This document shows, one piece after another, positions 41,760-52,600 of a DNA stretch of 64,000 nt (positions are counted from its first letter, which is position 1; every line of letters begins with the position of its first letter). The notes under the pieces were generated by a model. The model was not told where the DNA came from. It did not search any database and saw only the letters and a list, made by a program, of their open reading frames with translations. The stretch is taken from positions 1,386,501 through 1,450,500 of the forward strand of contig OX365952.1 in assembly GCA_947247005.1 (NCBI GenBank), read 5' to 3'. The stretch comes from Spisula solida. Lineage: Eukaryota > Mollusca > Bivalvia > Venerida > Mactridae. The translations under genes and the position numbers were made by a program.

Positions 41760-42116
41760 GATTTGTCAATATCATCCACTCCAACAAGATGAAGTGTGTG
41801 ACGCCTTTGTGTCATAAGTAATATAAATAAGATACAAAGTACTTCCAACCTACACATTAACTGTAGGTGTGTTAAATCATTTTGTGTCTCTTAAGTATGA
41901 CACTTGTTTGACATCCAAACGTTCGGTAGTACATACATCAATTGACTTCTGATTGAATACTTTTAAGAATCTCCATAGTAACACACCAGAATGTATGTCC
42001 CATTTTCCTGTCATTTTGCCAACATAATTGCTGATCTAGCAAAACAAATACCACTATAGCTATTACCCCTTTCAAACAATCCCATCAAGAACATTAGAAT
42101 AAGATTGATAAAAGGT
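41760..42116. other. no recognised feature
   Basis: Unique-looking AT-rich sequence. Confidence 0.4.
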
Positions 42117-42785
42117 TTAAGGAGGATCGCGCTACCTTGTGCGCATGCGCGGACACTCAAAATTCGATTTGCAAGTGATAAAAAAACACCGTCCGATTTA
42201 GTATCAATGATGGCATATAAACGTTAATAAATGATAACAACACTATAATTGCGTACTGTTTATATTTTAACTTCTTTTTTTGCATGCATAAAATGTGTTA
42301 TGGAAACGGTACAATTTGAAATAATAAGTCGCCGTATGAATTATTTATATTAAGTAGCAACTTTGAAAATAATTTCATTCCAATATGCAAATAAAATTAG
42401 GACTGTGGTTAACAACTGATGACCCCTATTTTACAAAACTGAGTGTGTATGATTTTCGACTCATATGCAATTTAATTTTTTTTTAGATCGATGAAAAAGT
42501 TTCGGACACTATTAAAAATCACCATATTTTCAATATTTTTGCCAGTCGGGTGGGTAACTATTTATCGGAGTTGTTGTTTATGTGAATAAAATACCAATGT
42601 GCACATAAAATAAAATACCAATGTGCACATAAAACAAGGCTTAAACAGTGATGTACTATAAGTAAATACTTTTTGGAAGTGTACATTAAGACAACTTATT
42701 TTAATTGTTTTTCCAGTTTCCTTCGAATATAAAAATTGTTTAATTTTTTTATTGATATTAGCATATAACCAACTTATTATTGGTT
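42117..42785 (+). mobile_element. TTAA-GGAGG element, left end and unassigned interior
   Basis: TTAA (42117-42120) followed by GGAGGATCGCGCTACCTTGT and GCGCATGCGCGG matches the reverse complement of the right end of the 896-bp element at 52613-53508. No matching right end was found before the next repeat at 42786, so this copy is truncated or divergent. GGGTGGGTAAC at 42549 is the inverse of the family word. Confidence 0.5.
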
Positions 42786-43597
42786 TTTAGCTCACCTGTC
42801 ACAAAGTGACAGAGTGAGCTTTTGTGATCACACTTCGTCCGTCGTCCGTCCGTCTGTCCGTCCGTCAACAATTGGGTTGTGTCCTCTCTAGAGGTCACAA
42901 TTTTGGCCTAATCTTTATGAAACTTGGTCACAATGATCATCTCAACAAAATCTAGGTCAAGTTCGATATTGGGTCATCTGAGGTCAAAAACTAGCTCACT
43001 AGGTCAAATTATAGAAAAAACCTTGTTTTAAACCTTTCAACATGTAGTCTTCATAGTCACTAAACTCTCTGCAGTAACTCTCTACTCTCTATACATACAA
43101 TAAACTTTCATCAACCAATGAAAATGTGTATCAGGGTTCACAGCAGTTTTGTAAAGGTCAAATATCAAAATATTCTAGTATTTAAACCAGGGTGTGAATT
43201 GTACTGGTTAAGTGGAAATCAAAGCGCTGTAGGGAGCGTAGACATTTTCCTGAGGGTCGTGGGTTCAAACCCCACTGGAACCATAATTTTTTTTTTTTTT
43301 TTAGTGTTTAGGTATTGTTTTGTCTTTATAGCATGTATTTGTACATTTTCCTGATGGTCGTGGGTTCAACCCCCACTGGAATCATAATTTTTTTTTTTAT
43401 TTTTTTTTTTTGAGTGTTTAGGTATTGTTTTGTCTGTAAAGCATTTATTTGTACATTTTCCTGATGGTCGTGGGTTCAACCCCCACTGGAACCATAATTT
43501 TTTTTTTTTTTTTTTTAAATGTTTAGGTATTGTTTTGTCTTTATAACATGTATTTGTACATTTTCCTGATGGTCGTGGGTTCAACCCCCACTGGAAC

Positions 43598-43628
<31 letters not shown>

Positions 43629-44391
43629 AATGTTTAGGCATTGTTTTGTCTTTATAACATGTATTTGTACATTTTCCTGATGGTCGTGGGTTCAACCCCC
43701 ACTGGAACCATAATTTTTATTTTTTATTTTTTTAAGTGTTTAGGTATTGTTTTGTCTTTATAGCATGTATTTGTACAGTTATATGGAGGAAAAATACCAA
43801 AATATTTTGTTTAAAATAAAGGTCAAATCATAGAAAAACCTTGTGTAGTCAGTCACCAGAGGTTACAATTTCAACTTAATCTTTATGAAACTTTGTCACA
43901 ATGATCCTGTCAACAAAATCTAGGCCAAGTTCGATTTTGGGTCATCTGGTGTCAAAAACAAGGTCACAATGTCAATTGACATTTTCCTGAGGGTCGTGGG
44001 TTTAAACCCCACTGGAACCATAATTATTTTTTTGAGTGTTTAGGTATTGTTCTGTCTTTATAGCATGTATTTGTACAGTTATATGGAGGAAATATTTTGT
44101 TTAAATTATAGGTCAGATCATAGAAAAACCCTGTGTAGTCACCAGAGGTTACAATTTCGACTTAATCTTTATGAAATTTGGTCCTAATAATCATCTCAAC
44201 ACAATCTAGGTTAAGTTTGATATTAATTAAGTCATCTGGGGTCAAACGCTAGGTCACATGGTCAAATCATACACAAACTTGCAATAGAGGCTGAATTTCC
44301 TTAAATTTTATTCAGAAAATGTGTAGGATCACCATAGGGGTGTGCATGCACTAGTACGACAGGTGAGCGACCTAGGGCCCTCTTGTTTAGT
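42786..44391 (+). repeat. 145-bp-family copy interrupted by a tRNA-like tandem array
   Basis: Head TTTTAGCTCACCTGTCACAA, GTCCGTCCGTC, one unit to about 43024. Family sequence resumes at about 43820 (GGTCAAATCATAGAAAAACC) and ends in ACGACAGGTGAGCGACCTAG...CTCTTGTTT at 44391. The middle contains foreign sequence (43040-43815, and again 43980-44100). Confidence 0.85.
43205..43795. repeat. tandem array of a tRNA T-arm/B-box unit
   Basis: ACTGGTTAAGTGG (43204-43216, A-box-like) is followed by GTCGTGGGTTCAAACCCCAC (B-box and T-arm). The 3' half then recurs: CATTTTCCTGA at 43243, 43344, 43454, 43559 and 43670 (steps 101, 110, 105, 111) plus one at 43981. Step variation comes mostly from poly-T tracts of 12-24 bases between units. 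The Lys-rich minus-strand frame is an artefact of poly-T. Confidence 0.88.
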
Positions 44392-44499
44392 ACAGAATTG
44401 AATATATTTTAAGATGGCAAAACAATTTATTCAATCGCATTACGCATGTTAAAATTAACGGGCCAGTGCACGAACCTTTTGATATCCCCTCGTATATGG

Positions 44500-45130
44500 G
44501 GGCTATATTGCTTAAAGACGGTTGGTTGGTCCGTCATAATTTTGTCGGGGCTATTTCTTTGTAACCATTAGTTGGAGTTCATCTAAACTTAGCATGACTG
44601 ATCAGTACAAAGTCATGTTGCGCAATATCGTCGGCGCATGCTGGTCAAAACAATTATAAGATAACTATAGCCCTTTGTTTTTTACACTTATAAATTTCTA
44701 AGTATCCATTGGTTGGATTTGATCAAAACTTTGCATGACCGATCAGTACCAAGTCTTATTGTGCATATCGTCGGCTCAGGTTGGTCGGATCAATTTTAAA
44801 GATTTATTGCCCTTTGTTTTTGTACACTTATAAATTTTGTACGGGCTATTTCTCTGTAACCATTGGTCGGATTACGGCGAAAATTTCATGACTGTGCAGT
44901 ATCATGTCTAGTTGTACATATCGTCGGCGCACATTGATGGTATCAATTTTAAGGAGTTTATTTTTCACACTTAAAATGGTGTCCGGGTCAAGTCTCTGTA
45001 ATCATTGATAGGATTCCAATGAAACTTAGCATGACATATCTGTACGAAGTTTAGTTGTGCATATCGTCGGCGCACGCTAGGTCGAATTAATTTTAAGGGA
45101 GTTATGGACTTTTGTTATTGTACACTTTTA
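44500..45130 (+). repeat. repeat with four ~145-bp ATATCGTCGGC units
   Basis: GGGGGCTATATTGC head, then ATATCGTCGGCNCANG at 44628, 44765, 44919 and 45059. Each unit also has CTNTGTAACCATTGGTNGGA, AACTTNGCATGAC and AGTTTATTGCCCTTTGTT. It ends near 45130 without a clear tail. Confidence 0.75.
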
Positions 45131-45837
45131 TGTTAATGGGCATAATGTCTAGGCCCAGTACGATTTTAGGCCCAATCGGCACAGGCCAACATGGATTATC
45201 ATGGCCTTTAATTTCCAACACAATGAGAAATAGGCTACGTTGGATTGTTTTATTGTCATTCACCACGCCCCAAGACGGGCGTTTTTTGTGACAAGTTGGC
45301 TATTGCTAATATTTCCGCCATTTATATCAGAAGCTTATGTGTAGAATGAAATGAATGGTATAATGGCTTAACTCCTTACCAGCGTTCCTTTGTTATTTAA
45401 ACGCAATCGATATACCGAACGGTCAATTACACTATACAAATGTACTTTACTTATTCTTAGATCACGTTTGAATAATACATTCGTATTTTAGTTGAGATTT
45501 CTCCTTGAGATGCTTCAGGAGATCGGGGCCTGTTTACTGAGTCTCTTAATTATATTGGATATGTTTTTGTCTGTTGACGATCGCACAGACATAGAACATT
45601 AACGTGATTATTTGCATGAATATTTATTATGTGTGTATAATTATATGACTCGATGAATGTTTTATGGTCATAGCATACAAAGTACGCGCCTTTGACAACG
45701 TCATAAATAATACTTTTCAAAATAAATAACCAATCAGGTCATTATACGTATCTCATTATTCGCGATTTCAAGACTTTTTGTGCTTTAGTTTAATGTTCTT
45801 GTTCAGTTTTGTGTTAGTCTGCTTGTTGTCTGTGTTT
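45131..45837. other. no recognised feature
   Basis: No gene or repeat recognised; AT-rich. Confidence 0.4.
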
Positions 45838-46050
45838 TAGAGCTCATCTGTCACAAAGTGAGCGTTTGTGATAACTCTTCGTCCGTCAACAATTAACTTG
45901 TTTAGTCACTAAAGGTCACAACTGGCCCTATTTTCATGAAACTTGATCACAATGATCATCTTAACAAAATCTAGACCAAGTTCGATAATAGGTCATCCTG
46001 GGTCAAAAACTAGGTCACTAGGTCAAATCAATAGAACATGTAGTCATTGG
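45838..46050 (+). repeat. 145-bp-family fragment
   Basis: AGAGCTCATCTGTCACAAAG, ACTCTTCGTCCGTCAACAAT and CTGGGTCAAAAACTAGGTCA; stops without the family tail. Confidence 0.75.
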
Positions 46051-46599
46051 AATATTTTTAAACATCATTAAAAAATAAGAGAAAATTTATGAGCTGCCGA
46101 ATATAGCATTTTAAACAACTTTTGTTATTCTATTGGCAGCCATTTTTCAGTATCATTCTTTCAGTGCGGAATTGTAACACACATTTCCAAATCCATTAGT
46201 GAATTCGAACTCTGACAAAATCACGTGACAGGTGTTACCATAAAGCGGATCAATTATCCGCACAGTCCGCTATAATTAAAGAAACTTTAAATTTTCACTG
46301 ACTTTGAGTTCAGAAACCACTCATTTATGTTGTACAGATATTCAGCAAACAGGCGATTGATGACGGCATGTTATGAGCCAGTTATGGCAGGACATTGGTT
46401 CCGAAAGATAACATATCTTTACTGATAACATTTATCAAATTCAGAAATGAAAATCTAATAAGTCATGCTATGCGCTCATGATTTTACTACATGTACTAGG
46501 CTCGTGAACATACTTCATTACAAGAGGAAACACAGGTATGTATGATTATATAAATCTAAAGAGCATTTAAATGATATTATATATGTTTGATATTTTGAG

Positions 46600-46760
46600 G
46601 TATGTATGAACGATTTGTTGGATGGGAAATACCACCTTATATATGCTCATCCTGGATGCTTACTACAGAGCAAAGTATTTCAGGAATGCTTAGTTCAAGG
46701 CAATAGAAGGAAACATATTGGTGGAATTGTTGTTGATGAAGTGCATATGATTACAGTATG
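46600..46760 (+). CDS. RecQ-family helicase-like exon
   Basis: Frame from ATG 46606: MNDLLDGKYHLIYAHPGCLL, QSKVFQECLVQGNRRKHIGG, IVVDEVHMITVW. The Y-x-HP-x2-LL pattern and IVVDEVH-x5-W match motif Ib/II (DEAH-type box) of RecQ helicases, which unwind DNA with ATP. It is preceded by TTTTGAG (acceptor-like, AG 46598-46599) and ends at GTATG|GTAAGA (donor 46761), so it looks like one internal exon. Neighbouring exons (motif I before, motif III after) were not found within about 1 kb, although CACAG|GTATGT at about 46530 could be another exon edge. It may belong to a large gene with long introns or a retained fragment; multi-copy RecQ-like genes occur in bivalves. Confidence 0.55.
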
Positions 46761-46846
46761 GTAAGAACAGTCACACAATTTACACATGTTACAAAAACAT
46801 TATTGGGAAATATTTTTAGCTGGAATTTTATCCCGGTGGTTCTAAA

Positions 46847-46975
46847 AAAAGATGATAGAAAATCTGACAGTGAAGCCAGCACTCAACACAACCAACCAAG
46901 TACAGAAACACACCATATACCACAATTACACAGCACACTGCCCAATACCCACTGAAAGCAAAGGTGTTCGACACA
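46847..46975 (-). repeat. GGCAGCACTC-family fragment, diverged
   Basis: AAATCTGACAGTGAAGCCAG, CACTCAACACAACCAACCAA and GTACAGAAACACACC. Confidence 0.6.
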
Positions 46976-46979
46976 TAAA

Positions 46980-48490
46980 CCTAAAATGATTAAAAACTGT
47001 TTCCAAAAAAAAGATTCTCCTTATTCTATATTTCATACCAAGGGATCGTAGTAAGTCTCAACGAGGATCACACCGCATCTCGTTCAAACGATCATTTATT
47101 TCTTCGCCAAATGAGAACATATATAACTATGGCTTGGTGTTATCAAAAACTGAATAATTTATCTACAAATCAAGCCCAAACTTCACGTAAACAAATAATT
47201 ATTACGCTCACAACATGACTCCAAACATCCACAAAAATAAATTTTCACCGAGGTAAGACACATCCTCGTACACAATATGCAGCATATTCGAGTTTGCATA
47301 GGTCAACTTCACAGGAGTAAAACACAAAGTAAGCTTACTGCTTCCCCGTGAATGGTCCACTGTTACGCAAAATTGAGTTTGTCAACGATTGCGAGCATTA
47401 AACTACATCCATTCTTGTTGAAAGGTGGGATTAATGATATGCTATGTTCATATCTATTTGTAATTTCGCCGTACCCCACCCACTTATTGCAGTTACGTGA
47501 ATTAATTAGACTAGTTGAGTCGTAGCCGTGCTGGCGGGTTGTCTGTATACCCTGGCTCTAGTATAGAGGAGTGGCATTAATCCAGAACGTATATTGTGTA
47601 CAGCGGCGTATTCTGAGATATTATATTTATTCTGATGGTTGTTATTAATGTAATTTGGGCCTACAGTAGTCACGGACATCCAGTTTTAAGATGAATACTT
47701 GTGTATTTGTGTATTGTGCACTAGTTTGATGCTACACAGTGTGTGTAGATCTCTCTATATATAGTCAGAAAACCTAGGAAATAGATATATCCTGACAGTT
47801 AAACTATTTGTGTTGTTTCTATATATATATATGAGTTTGATTAACCACCACCCACGACGAGTATATACGCAGTTTAAAAATTATATATTGCAGCTGAATA
47901 CTGTGTCCTAGACTATTCTACTTAGATCTATATTTTTAATTCACAAGTGAGACAGACAATTGTGCAGCTATATTGTGGAGTCATATCCGTACAGAATATC
48001 TGCTGTAACGACAGAGAAAACTAGCTACTTACAGTAAAACGCTCTTATCAATATTGCGAACCAGTCAATTGCTTATGGCGTACAGCAATCTGGACAAGCC
48101 AGCACACGATCGGTTTCATTTTTACTAGCTGTACAGAACAAAACGACCGGTGACTGCAGCCCACTTTTTCTAGTGCTAAGTGGGAGAAATTAGAAATGCT
48201 TGTATAGAAATTCAGCAATGGGGACCAAGAGAATATACGCCATTATGAATGATACGAAAGGGGATGCGGGTGTCGAAGTATCAAGGATAAATCCTTAAAA
48301 GAGAAGTTCTGTATCGTTTAGTGATTATTCGTGGAAGTACATTTTGCAATAGAAAATACCAGACGTTAAAAGAAGTAAAATAGTAAAATAGATCTTCCAA
48401 TTAATTGCTTTCCGGCATTTCTGCGGTTTCTGCCCTTTCCGTGATCTCCCAATATTACTTTCAAGTAAATCAGGAGCAAACTATGCTACT
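46980..48490. other. no gene recognised
   Basis: No open frame of note. CGCCGTACCCCACCCACTTA at 47468 is the word seen in the TTAA-flanked element, so an old relic may lie here. A short TA tract lies at 47820. Confidence 0.4.
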
Positions 48491-48499
48491 TGCATGGCT

Positions 48500-48795
48500 T
48501 TAATCTAGGTATTTCAGTTAAAACTGGGTCATTCGGCTGGGGCTTTTATCTTTTTATTGCTCAAACTAGGTCATTCAGGTGAAACCATGGCATTACTGTT
48601 CTTTTTACTTTTAAGGATTTCAGACAGCTAAAATTAGATTTATTAGCAGTTTTAGTTTTTGAAGCCAGTTAATTCAGTTTTTGACAGCTAGGACTTGGGC
48701 AGTTCATTTTCTCGTTCGATTATGTGTGGAGTATTGTGCCTTGTATGTTTTTGATTTATGTGCTGCCTTCCCTGTCCGTTTTAATATTATCGTTT
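48500..48795 (+). repeat. GGTCATTCAGCT-family copy
   Basis: ACTGGGTCATTCGGCTGGGG, ACTAGGTCATTCAGGTGAAA, GACTTGGGCAGTTCATTTTC and GTGCTGCCTTCCCTGTCC with TTTTAATATTATCG end. Confidence 0.75.
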
Positions 48796-48865
48796 TGACT
48801 GTTTAGCTGATTTAGGTCCAAACTGTAGTCTTGGCCTACTCTGCATATATTTCTGACAATGTTTT

Positions 48866-48965
48866 CAGGGGCGGGTACTGGATTTGGCGTTAGAGGGGGC
48901 GTAAATGTTGACAGCCCCTCCCCTCCTAGGAAAAACATATACATGCGAGCGAAACGAGCTAGCCC
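48866..48965. repeat. CAGGGGCGG-type element fragment
   Basis: CAGGGGCGGGTACTGGATTT, then GGGGGCGTAAATGTTGACAG and GCGAGCGAAACGAGCTAG; related to 15763. Confidence 0.6.
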
Positions 48966-49270
48966 AACTGAACCAACCGAGCACAGAAAACATTAAAAAC
49001 ATGCAAGGCACAATGCCCAACTGAACCAACCGAGCACAGAAAACTTTAAAAACATACAAGGCACAATGCCTAACTGAACCAACCGAGCACAGAAAACATT
49101 AAAAACATACAAGGCACAATGCCCAACTGAATCAACCGAGCACAGAAAACATTAAAAACATACAAGGCACAATGGCAAACTGAACCAACCGAGCACAGGA
49201 AGCACATACAAGGCACAATGCCCAACTAAACAAGTTAAGATCCGCCCAAGTCCAAGCTAAGATATAACAC
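48966..49270 (-). repeat. GGCAGCACTC-family copy with 53-bp tandem array
   Basis: CCAACCGAG (one copy TCAACCGAG) recurs at 48973, 49026, 49079, 49132 and 49185: five exact 53-bp steps of AACCGAGCACAGAAAACATT...GGCACAATGCCCAACTG. It ends with AGATCCGCCCAAGTCCAAGC. Other copies of the family carry only one or two such units. Confidence 0.93.
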
Positions 49271-49354
49271 ATTTAAAAGACGCGCAATATTCGTCGGCCT
49301 GTCAAATTCATTAAGTTGTTTTCGCCAAATAAGATGTGGTGACATGACGTCATT

Positions 49355-49975
49355 TTAATAACTTTGTGTCGTTCAGCTTTTAGATTGCTTAAACCAGTTC
49401 ACTCAGCATTTCCATAGCTTGGACTTGGTGGATCATTTACTTGTTCATTTGGAAAGTGTGCCTTGTATGTTTATATGTTTATTGTCCGTCGTTAGCAATT
49501 TCTCTTCTGTTTGTGACTCTTGAAGGATATTAAAGAAACCTGGCAGAAATGTTCACCACGTTAAGACGACGTGTAGAGCGCATGTTCCGCTTCAAGGTCA
49601 ATGTTTCACTTAGGGGTTAGTCATATGACTGTTTCCCTTCCGCTCTGTACATTTAAAATATAATATTAAGTCAGACAAGGAAGGCAGCACTTAGCTTAAC
49701 CAGCCGTGCACTAAAAACATATAATTATATAGCGGCACAGACAATGTCAACCTGATGTTCAAAATCAGTATGACATGCAGATTGCATATCTCCAGATGGT
49801 TCACTTCGAAGTACTTTTAATATGTTCCAACAATCAAAAGTTAGCTAGACCAATATCTGAACAAAACCCTTCGGGCGTATACTTCCCCGCAGAGCCATGC
49901 TCTTGTTTATATTTTCTGTGCTCGGCTGGTTAAGTTGAGTGCTGCCTTCCCTGTCTGACTCAATATTATCTTTTT
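49355..49975. repeat. GGTCATTCAGCT/GGCAGCACTC-family fragments, both orientations
   Basis: 49355-49470 (GTGTCGTTCAGCTTTTAGAT, AGCTTGGACTTGG), 49660-49730 minus (TATTAAGTCAGACAAGGAAG), 49910-49975 plus (TTCTGTGCTCGGCTGGTTAA, GTGCTGCCTTCCCTGTCTGA). The stretch 49860-49910 ends GAGCCATGCTCTTGTTT, the tail of another family. Confidence 0.65.
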
Positions 49976-49979
49976 GTTG

Positions 49980-50400
49980 CTCGAGACTATCTTTAACATA
50001 CGAATTCAACGCAAGAGTTTACTTTTTCCCACGGCCAGGTTTGTTAAAACGTTCACACTTTACATTATTGTTTGATTCCCATAATATTTATTTCTGCAAA
50101 AAGTACTAAGTTCTGCTTTTGAATTGGTATGTATTTGTCCTAATTAAATTAGACTTTGATTTTTCTAGCCACGATGTCACACTTGCTAAAAATAAAGTGT
50201 TGTTTAAATGAGCCGAGGAATGTTTTTTGGCAAAATAGTGACACATAACATTGTCTGGAATTTGATGTATGTAAGTCTTACGTTGAACGTTAATTTGAGT
50301 TAAATTCACGACCGTCGCAAAATCTAGCCATAATGTCACGGCCGTAAATATTTCGTAACGGCTACGTTAAGTTTCAAAACTAATACATTTGTAACGTTAT
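49980..50400. other. no recognised feature
   Basis: A 77-codon minus frame (50106-50339) has no known domain. Confidence 0.4.
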
Positions 50401-50402
50401 TA

Positions 50403-50816
50403 TACCCCCCCGCACAACGAGTTGTAAAGTGGGGGGTATACTGGATTCAGCTGGTCTGGTCTGGTCTTGTCTGTCCGCCGTCCGTCCGTCGACGCATTCT
50501 TGTGGACGCAACTCCTCCTACAGTTTTTGCAGCATTTCCTTCAAACTTTCACAGATGAACAACCTCAACATGAAGATGTGCATAAAGGAAAGAATTTGCG
50601 CTGCGACAATTTTTGACAGATTTATGGCCCTTTTTACTTTTATGTACTATACAATATATAGTAGTTGTGGATGCAACTCCTACAGTTTTTGCAGCATTTC
50701 CATCAAACTTTAACAGATGAACAACCTCAACATGTAGATGTGCATAAAGAAAAGAATAAGCTGCAATGATTTTGCCACGCGGGGGGTAGTCTGCCGAATG
50801 GCGACAGTTCTAGTTT
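50403..50816 (+). repeat. TATACCCCCCCGC-family repeat, two ~153-bp units
   Basis: ATACCCCCCCGCACAACGAG head, GTCCGCCGTCCGTCCGTCG, then two units with GTGGANGCAACTCCT and ACAGTTTTTGCAGCATTTCC near 50500 and 50655. Tail GCGGGGGGTAGTCTGCCGAA then GCGACAGTTCTAGTTT. Confidence 0.85.
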
Positions 50817-50819
50817 AAT

Positions 50820-51684
50820 TAGAAAAGAGGTTTTACAACTATCCTTACATTTCCAATATAATCGACTGACTTGTGGATTTCATTTAATTGAAAGTAAATT
50901 ATAAACAGCAATTCACTTATCCTTTCTTTCGTTACTGTTTAAATGGGCATAAAAGATAGCTTACTATCGACAAAAAAAGAATAAGCTTGATTACAAGCAA
51001 CACAATGCTGAAAAAATTAACTCGCAGATAAAACAACGAAGATCAAAGACAGATAATGTACATGTTCTTTCGCTAATAGGAAGAGAAAATCACGAGAAAA
51101 TATATTTGAAAAATGTACACGTAACCGAGATTGTCAGGCGAATTACAGGTCTAACACTGTGTCGGATACAAATTCAAAAACAGGATGGAAAAATGACGAC
51201 TATTAAAGAAAATGACGTGTTGTTCCAGGAACTCCAAAGACACAAATAAAGATTTTTAATCAAGTAGTAAAAGAAAAAACTCCAAAAACAGAATGTGTGC
51301 TGAAAGAAATGATCCTGTCAATTGTAAAAAGTATGGTGACGACTCCGACAAAAACGAATGACGCAATTAACATTCTAACAGCAAGTGTATGAAAATCTAG
51401 TAGATTCAAAATCCCAAGTTCATACTGCAAAGAAGTTTAGGGTTAATGGTGGCTTCAAAGACCAGTAGGAAAATTAGAAGTGAAAAGACAGCTGTCGCAA
51501 CCAAACATATCGTGTATGATGCGTGGTTATCGCCAAACCGCTCACGACCAAACATAAATTAGGCGGACGTAATGCTACCTAAAACCGGATATGAGACTTA
51601 TGTGTCTCACCCAATATACATACATGTATTTTTCTGATTTATCAATGTATTTTGGTTATATTATAAAAGTATTTGTTCTTTTCA
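50820..51684. other. no recognised feature
   Basis: AT-rich with no coding frame above 60 codons. TTTTCAG at 51678-51684 could be the acceptor of the next segment. Confidence 0.4.
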
Positions 51685-52135
51685 GAGAAATCATCTAAGT
51701 AGTATCCATGAAGAGGAATGTAGCTGTTACAGCTACAACTGGGATGGCTAGTTTGCAACCAGAAACTACCCTGCGCCACTGGTGTGGAATTTACGACGTG
51801 ACCATAGTTAAAGAGACATTAGCTGAATGGTAAGGTTAGACAATGATGACAAGTTTGCTTCATCCAAGAATAGGATATCATGCTCACAATATTTGGTCAT
51901 TGATGAAATTACAAAATGTAGTTTATTGTCTAAGAAGACCTTCGATATGGTAGGGTTTGTATGCAGTCACGCAAAGGCAAACAATCTGCATTTCGGGGCC
52001 ATACAGGTACTAATTTTTGAATTTTTCACATCCCCGCACATGTAACGTTCGTTCATCACTTTGTTAGTCTATGGCACCGTACAGTACAAGTTATATTTCG
52101 GCCACAGGGGAAAATATACATTTCACATTAGCCTT
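51685..52135 (+). pseudogene. PIF1-like helicase remnant
   Basis: After a TTTTCAG acceptor-like site: MKRNVAVTATTGMASLQPET (motif Ia), LRHWCGIYD, then in another frame SCSQYLVIDEITKCSLLSKK (Walker B, motif II), TFDMVGFVCSHAKANNLHFG, AIQV. After about 70 non-matching bases, LYFGHRGKYTFHI resembles the segment after motif III. The Walker A motif is not present and would lie in an upstream exon or be lost. Frame changes and missing pieces indicate a pseudogene. Could derive from a host PIF1-like gene family or a Helitron-type element; no Rep domain was seen. Confidence 0.65.
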
Positions 52136-52244
52136 ACTTGTGTCGTAAATGGCGGCACCAAAAAGTCAGTGCTGTTATTCATATCAACGTTGTCTTGTAG
52201 TCACACCAGTATTTTTAACAACTTGTACTCTGCGTCAAACAGCG

Positions 52245-52600
52245 ATGCTTCAGTATATTCCAAGCAAGAAGTCGAAGTTTGGAGTTAAGTTTTGGGTTCT
52301 GACAGAAAGTGCTACCGGATATACATAATGAATGAAATGTTATTTGGAAAAAGAATTCGAGCCTGTTGTGCAGGGGTTGCAAGGTACCACGGTGCAACCT
52401 TTTGATTAAAGGCTACCACGTTGTCGTAAAGAGGTTCTATAGTAGTTTGGATTTAGCTAAAACACTTCACAAACATACCTACATGACTAGAACTTTGCGA
52501 TCAAACAGACCGATGTCACTGACAATCAAAAATGCCAACGTAATGCCCAATAAATCAGTGTACATGAGGAAAGGTGACATTCTATTGTCGGCACACAAAA
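52245..52600 (+). pseudogene. piggyBac-type transposase fragment
   Basis: QYIPSKKSKFGVKFWVLTES, ATGYT-stop; then CRGCKVPRCNLLIKGYHVVV, KRFYSSLDLAKTLHKHTYMT, RTLRSNRPMS, MRKGDILLSAHKN. The P-x-KP/KK-x-K-x-G-x-K-x-W and G-x2-V-x3-FY-S-x2-L-x3-L ... NR patterns are of the DDE_Tnp_1_7 (piggyBac) catalytic core. In KRFYSS the catalytic Asp usually preceding the aromatic (DNFYTS type) is replaced by Arg. It is cut at about 52600 by a GGCAGCACTC-family insertion. Confidence 0.72.

Noticed and set aside
43366..43695. 109-codon minus-strand frame, Lys-rich with repeated WFQWGLNPRPSGKC
   Set aside because: It is the translation of the tRNA-like tandem array and its poly-T spacers, not a protein.
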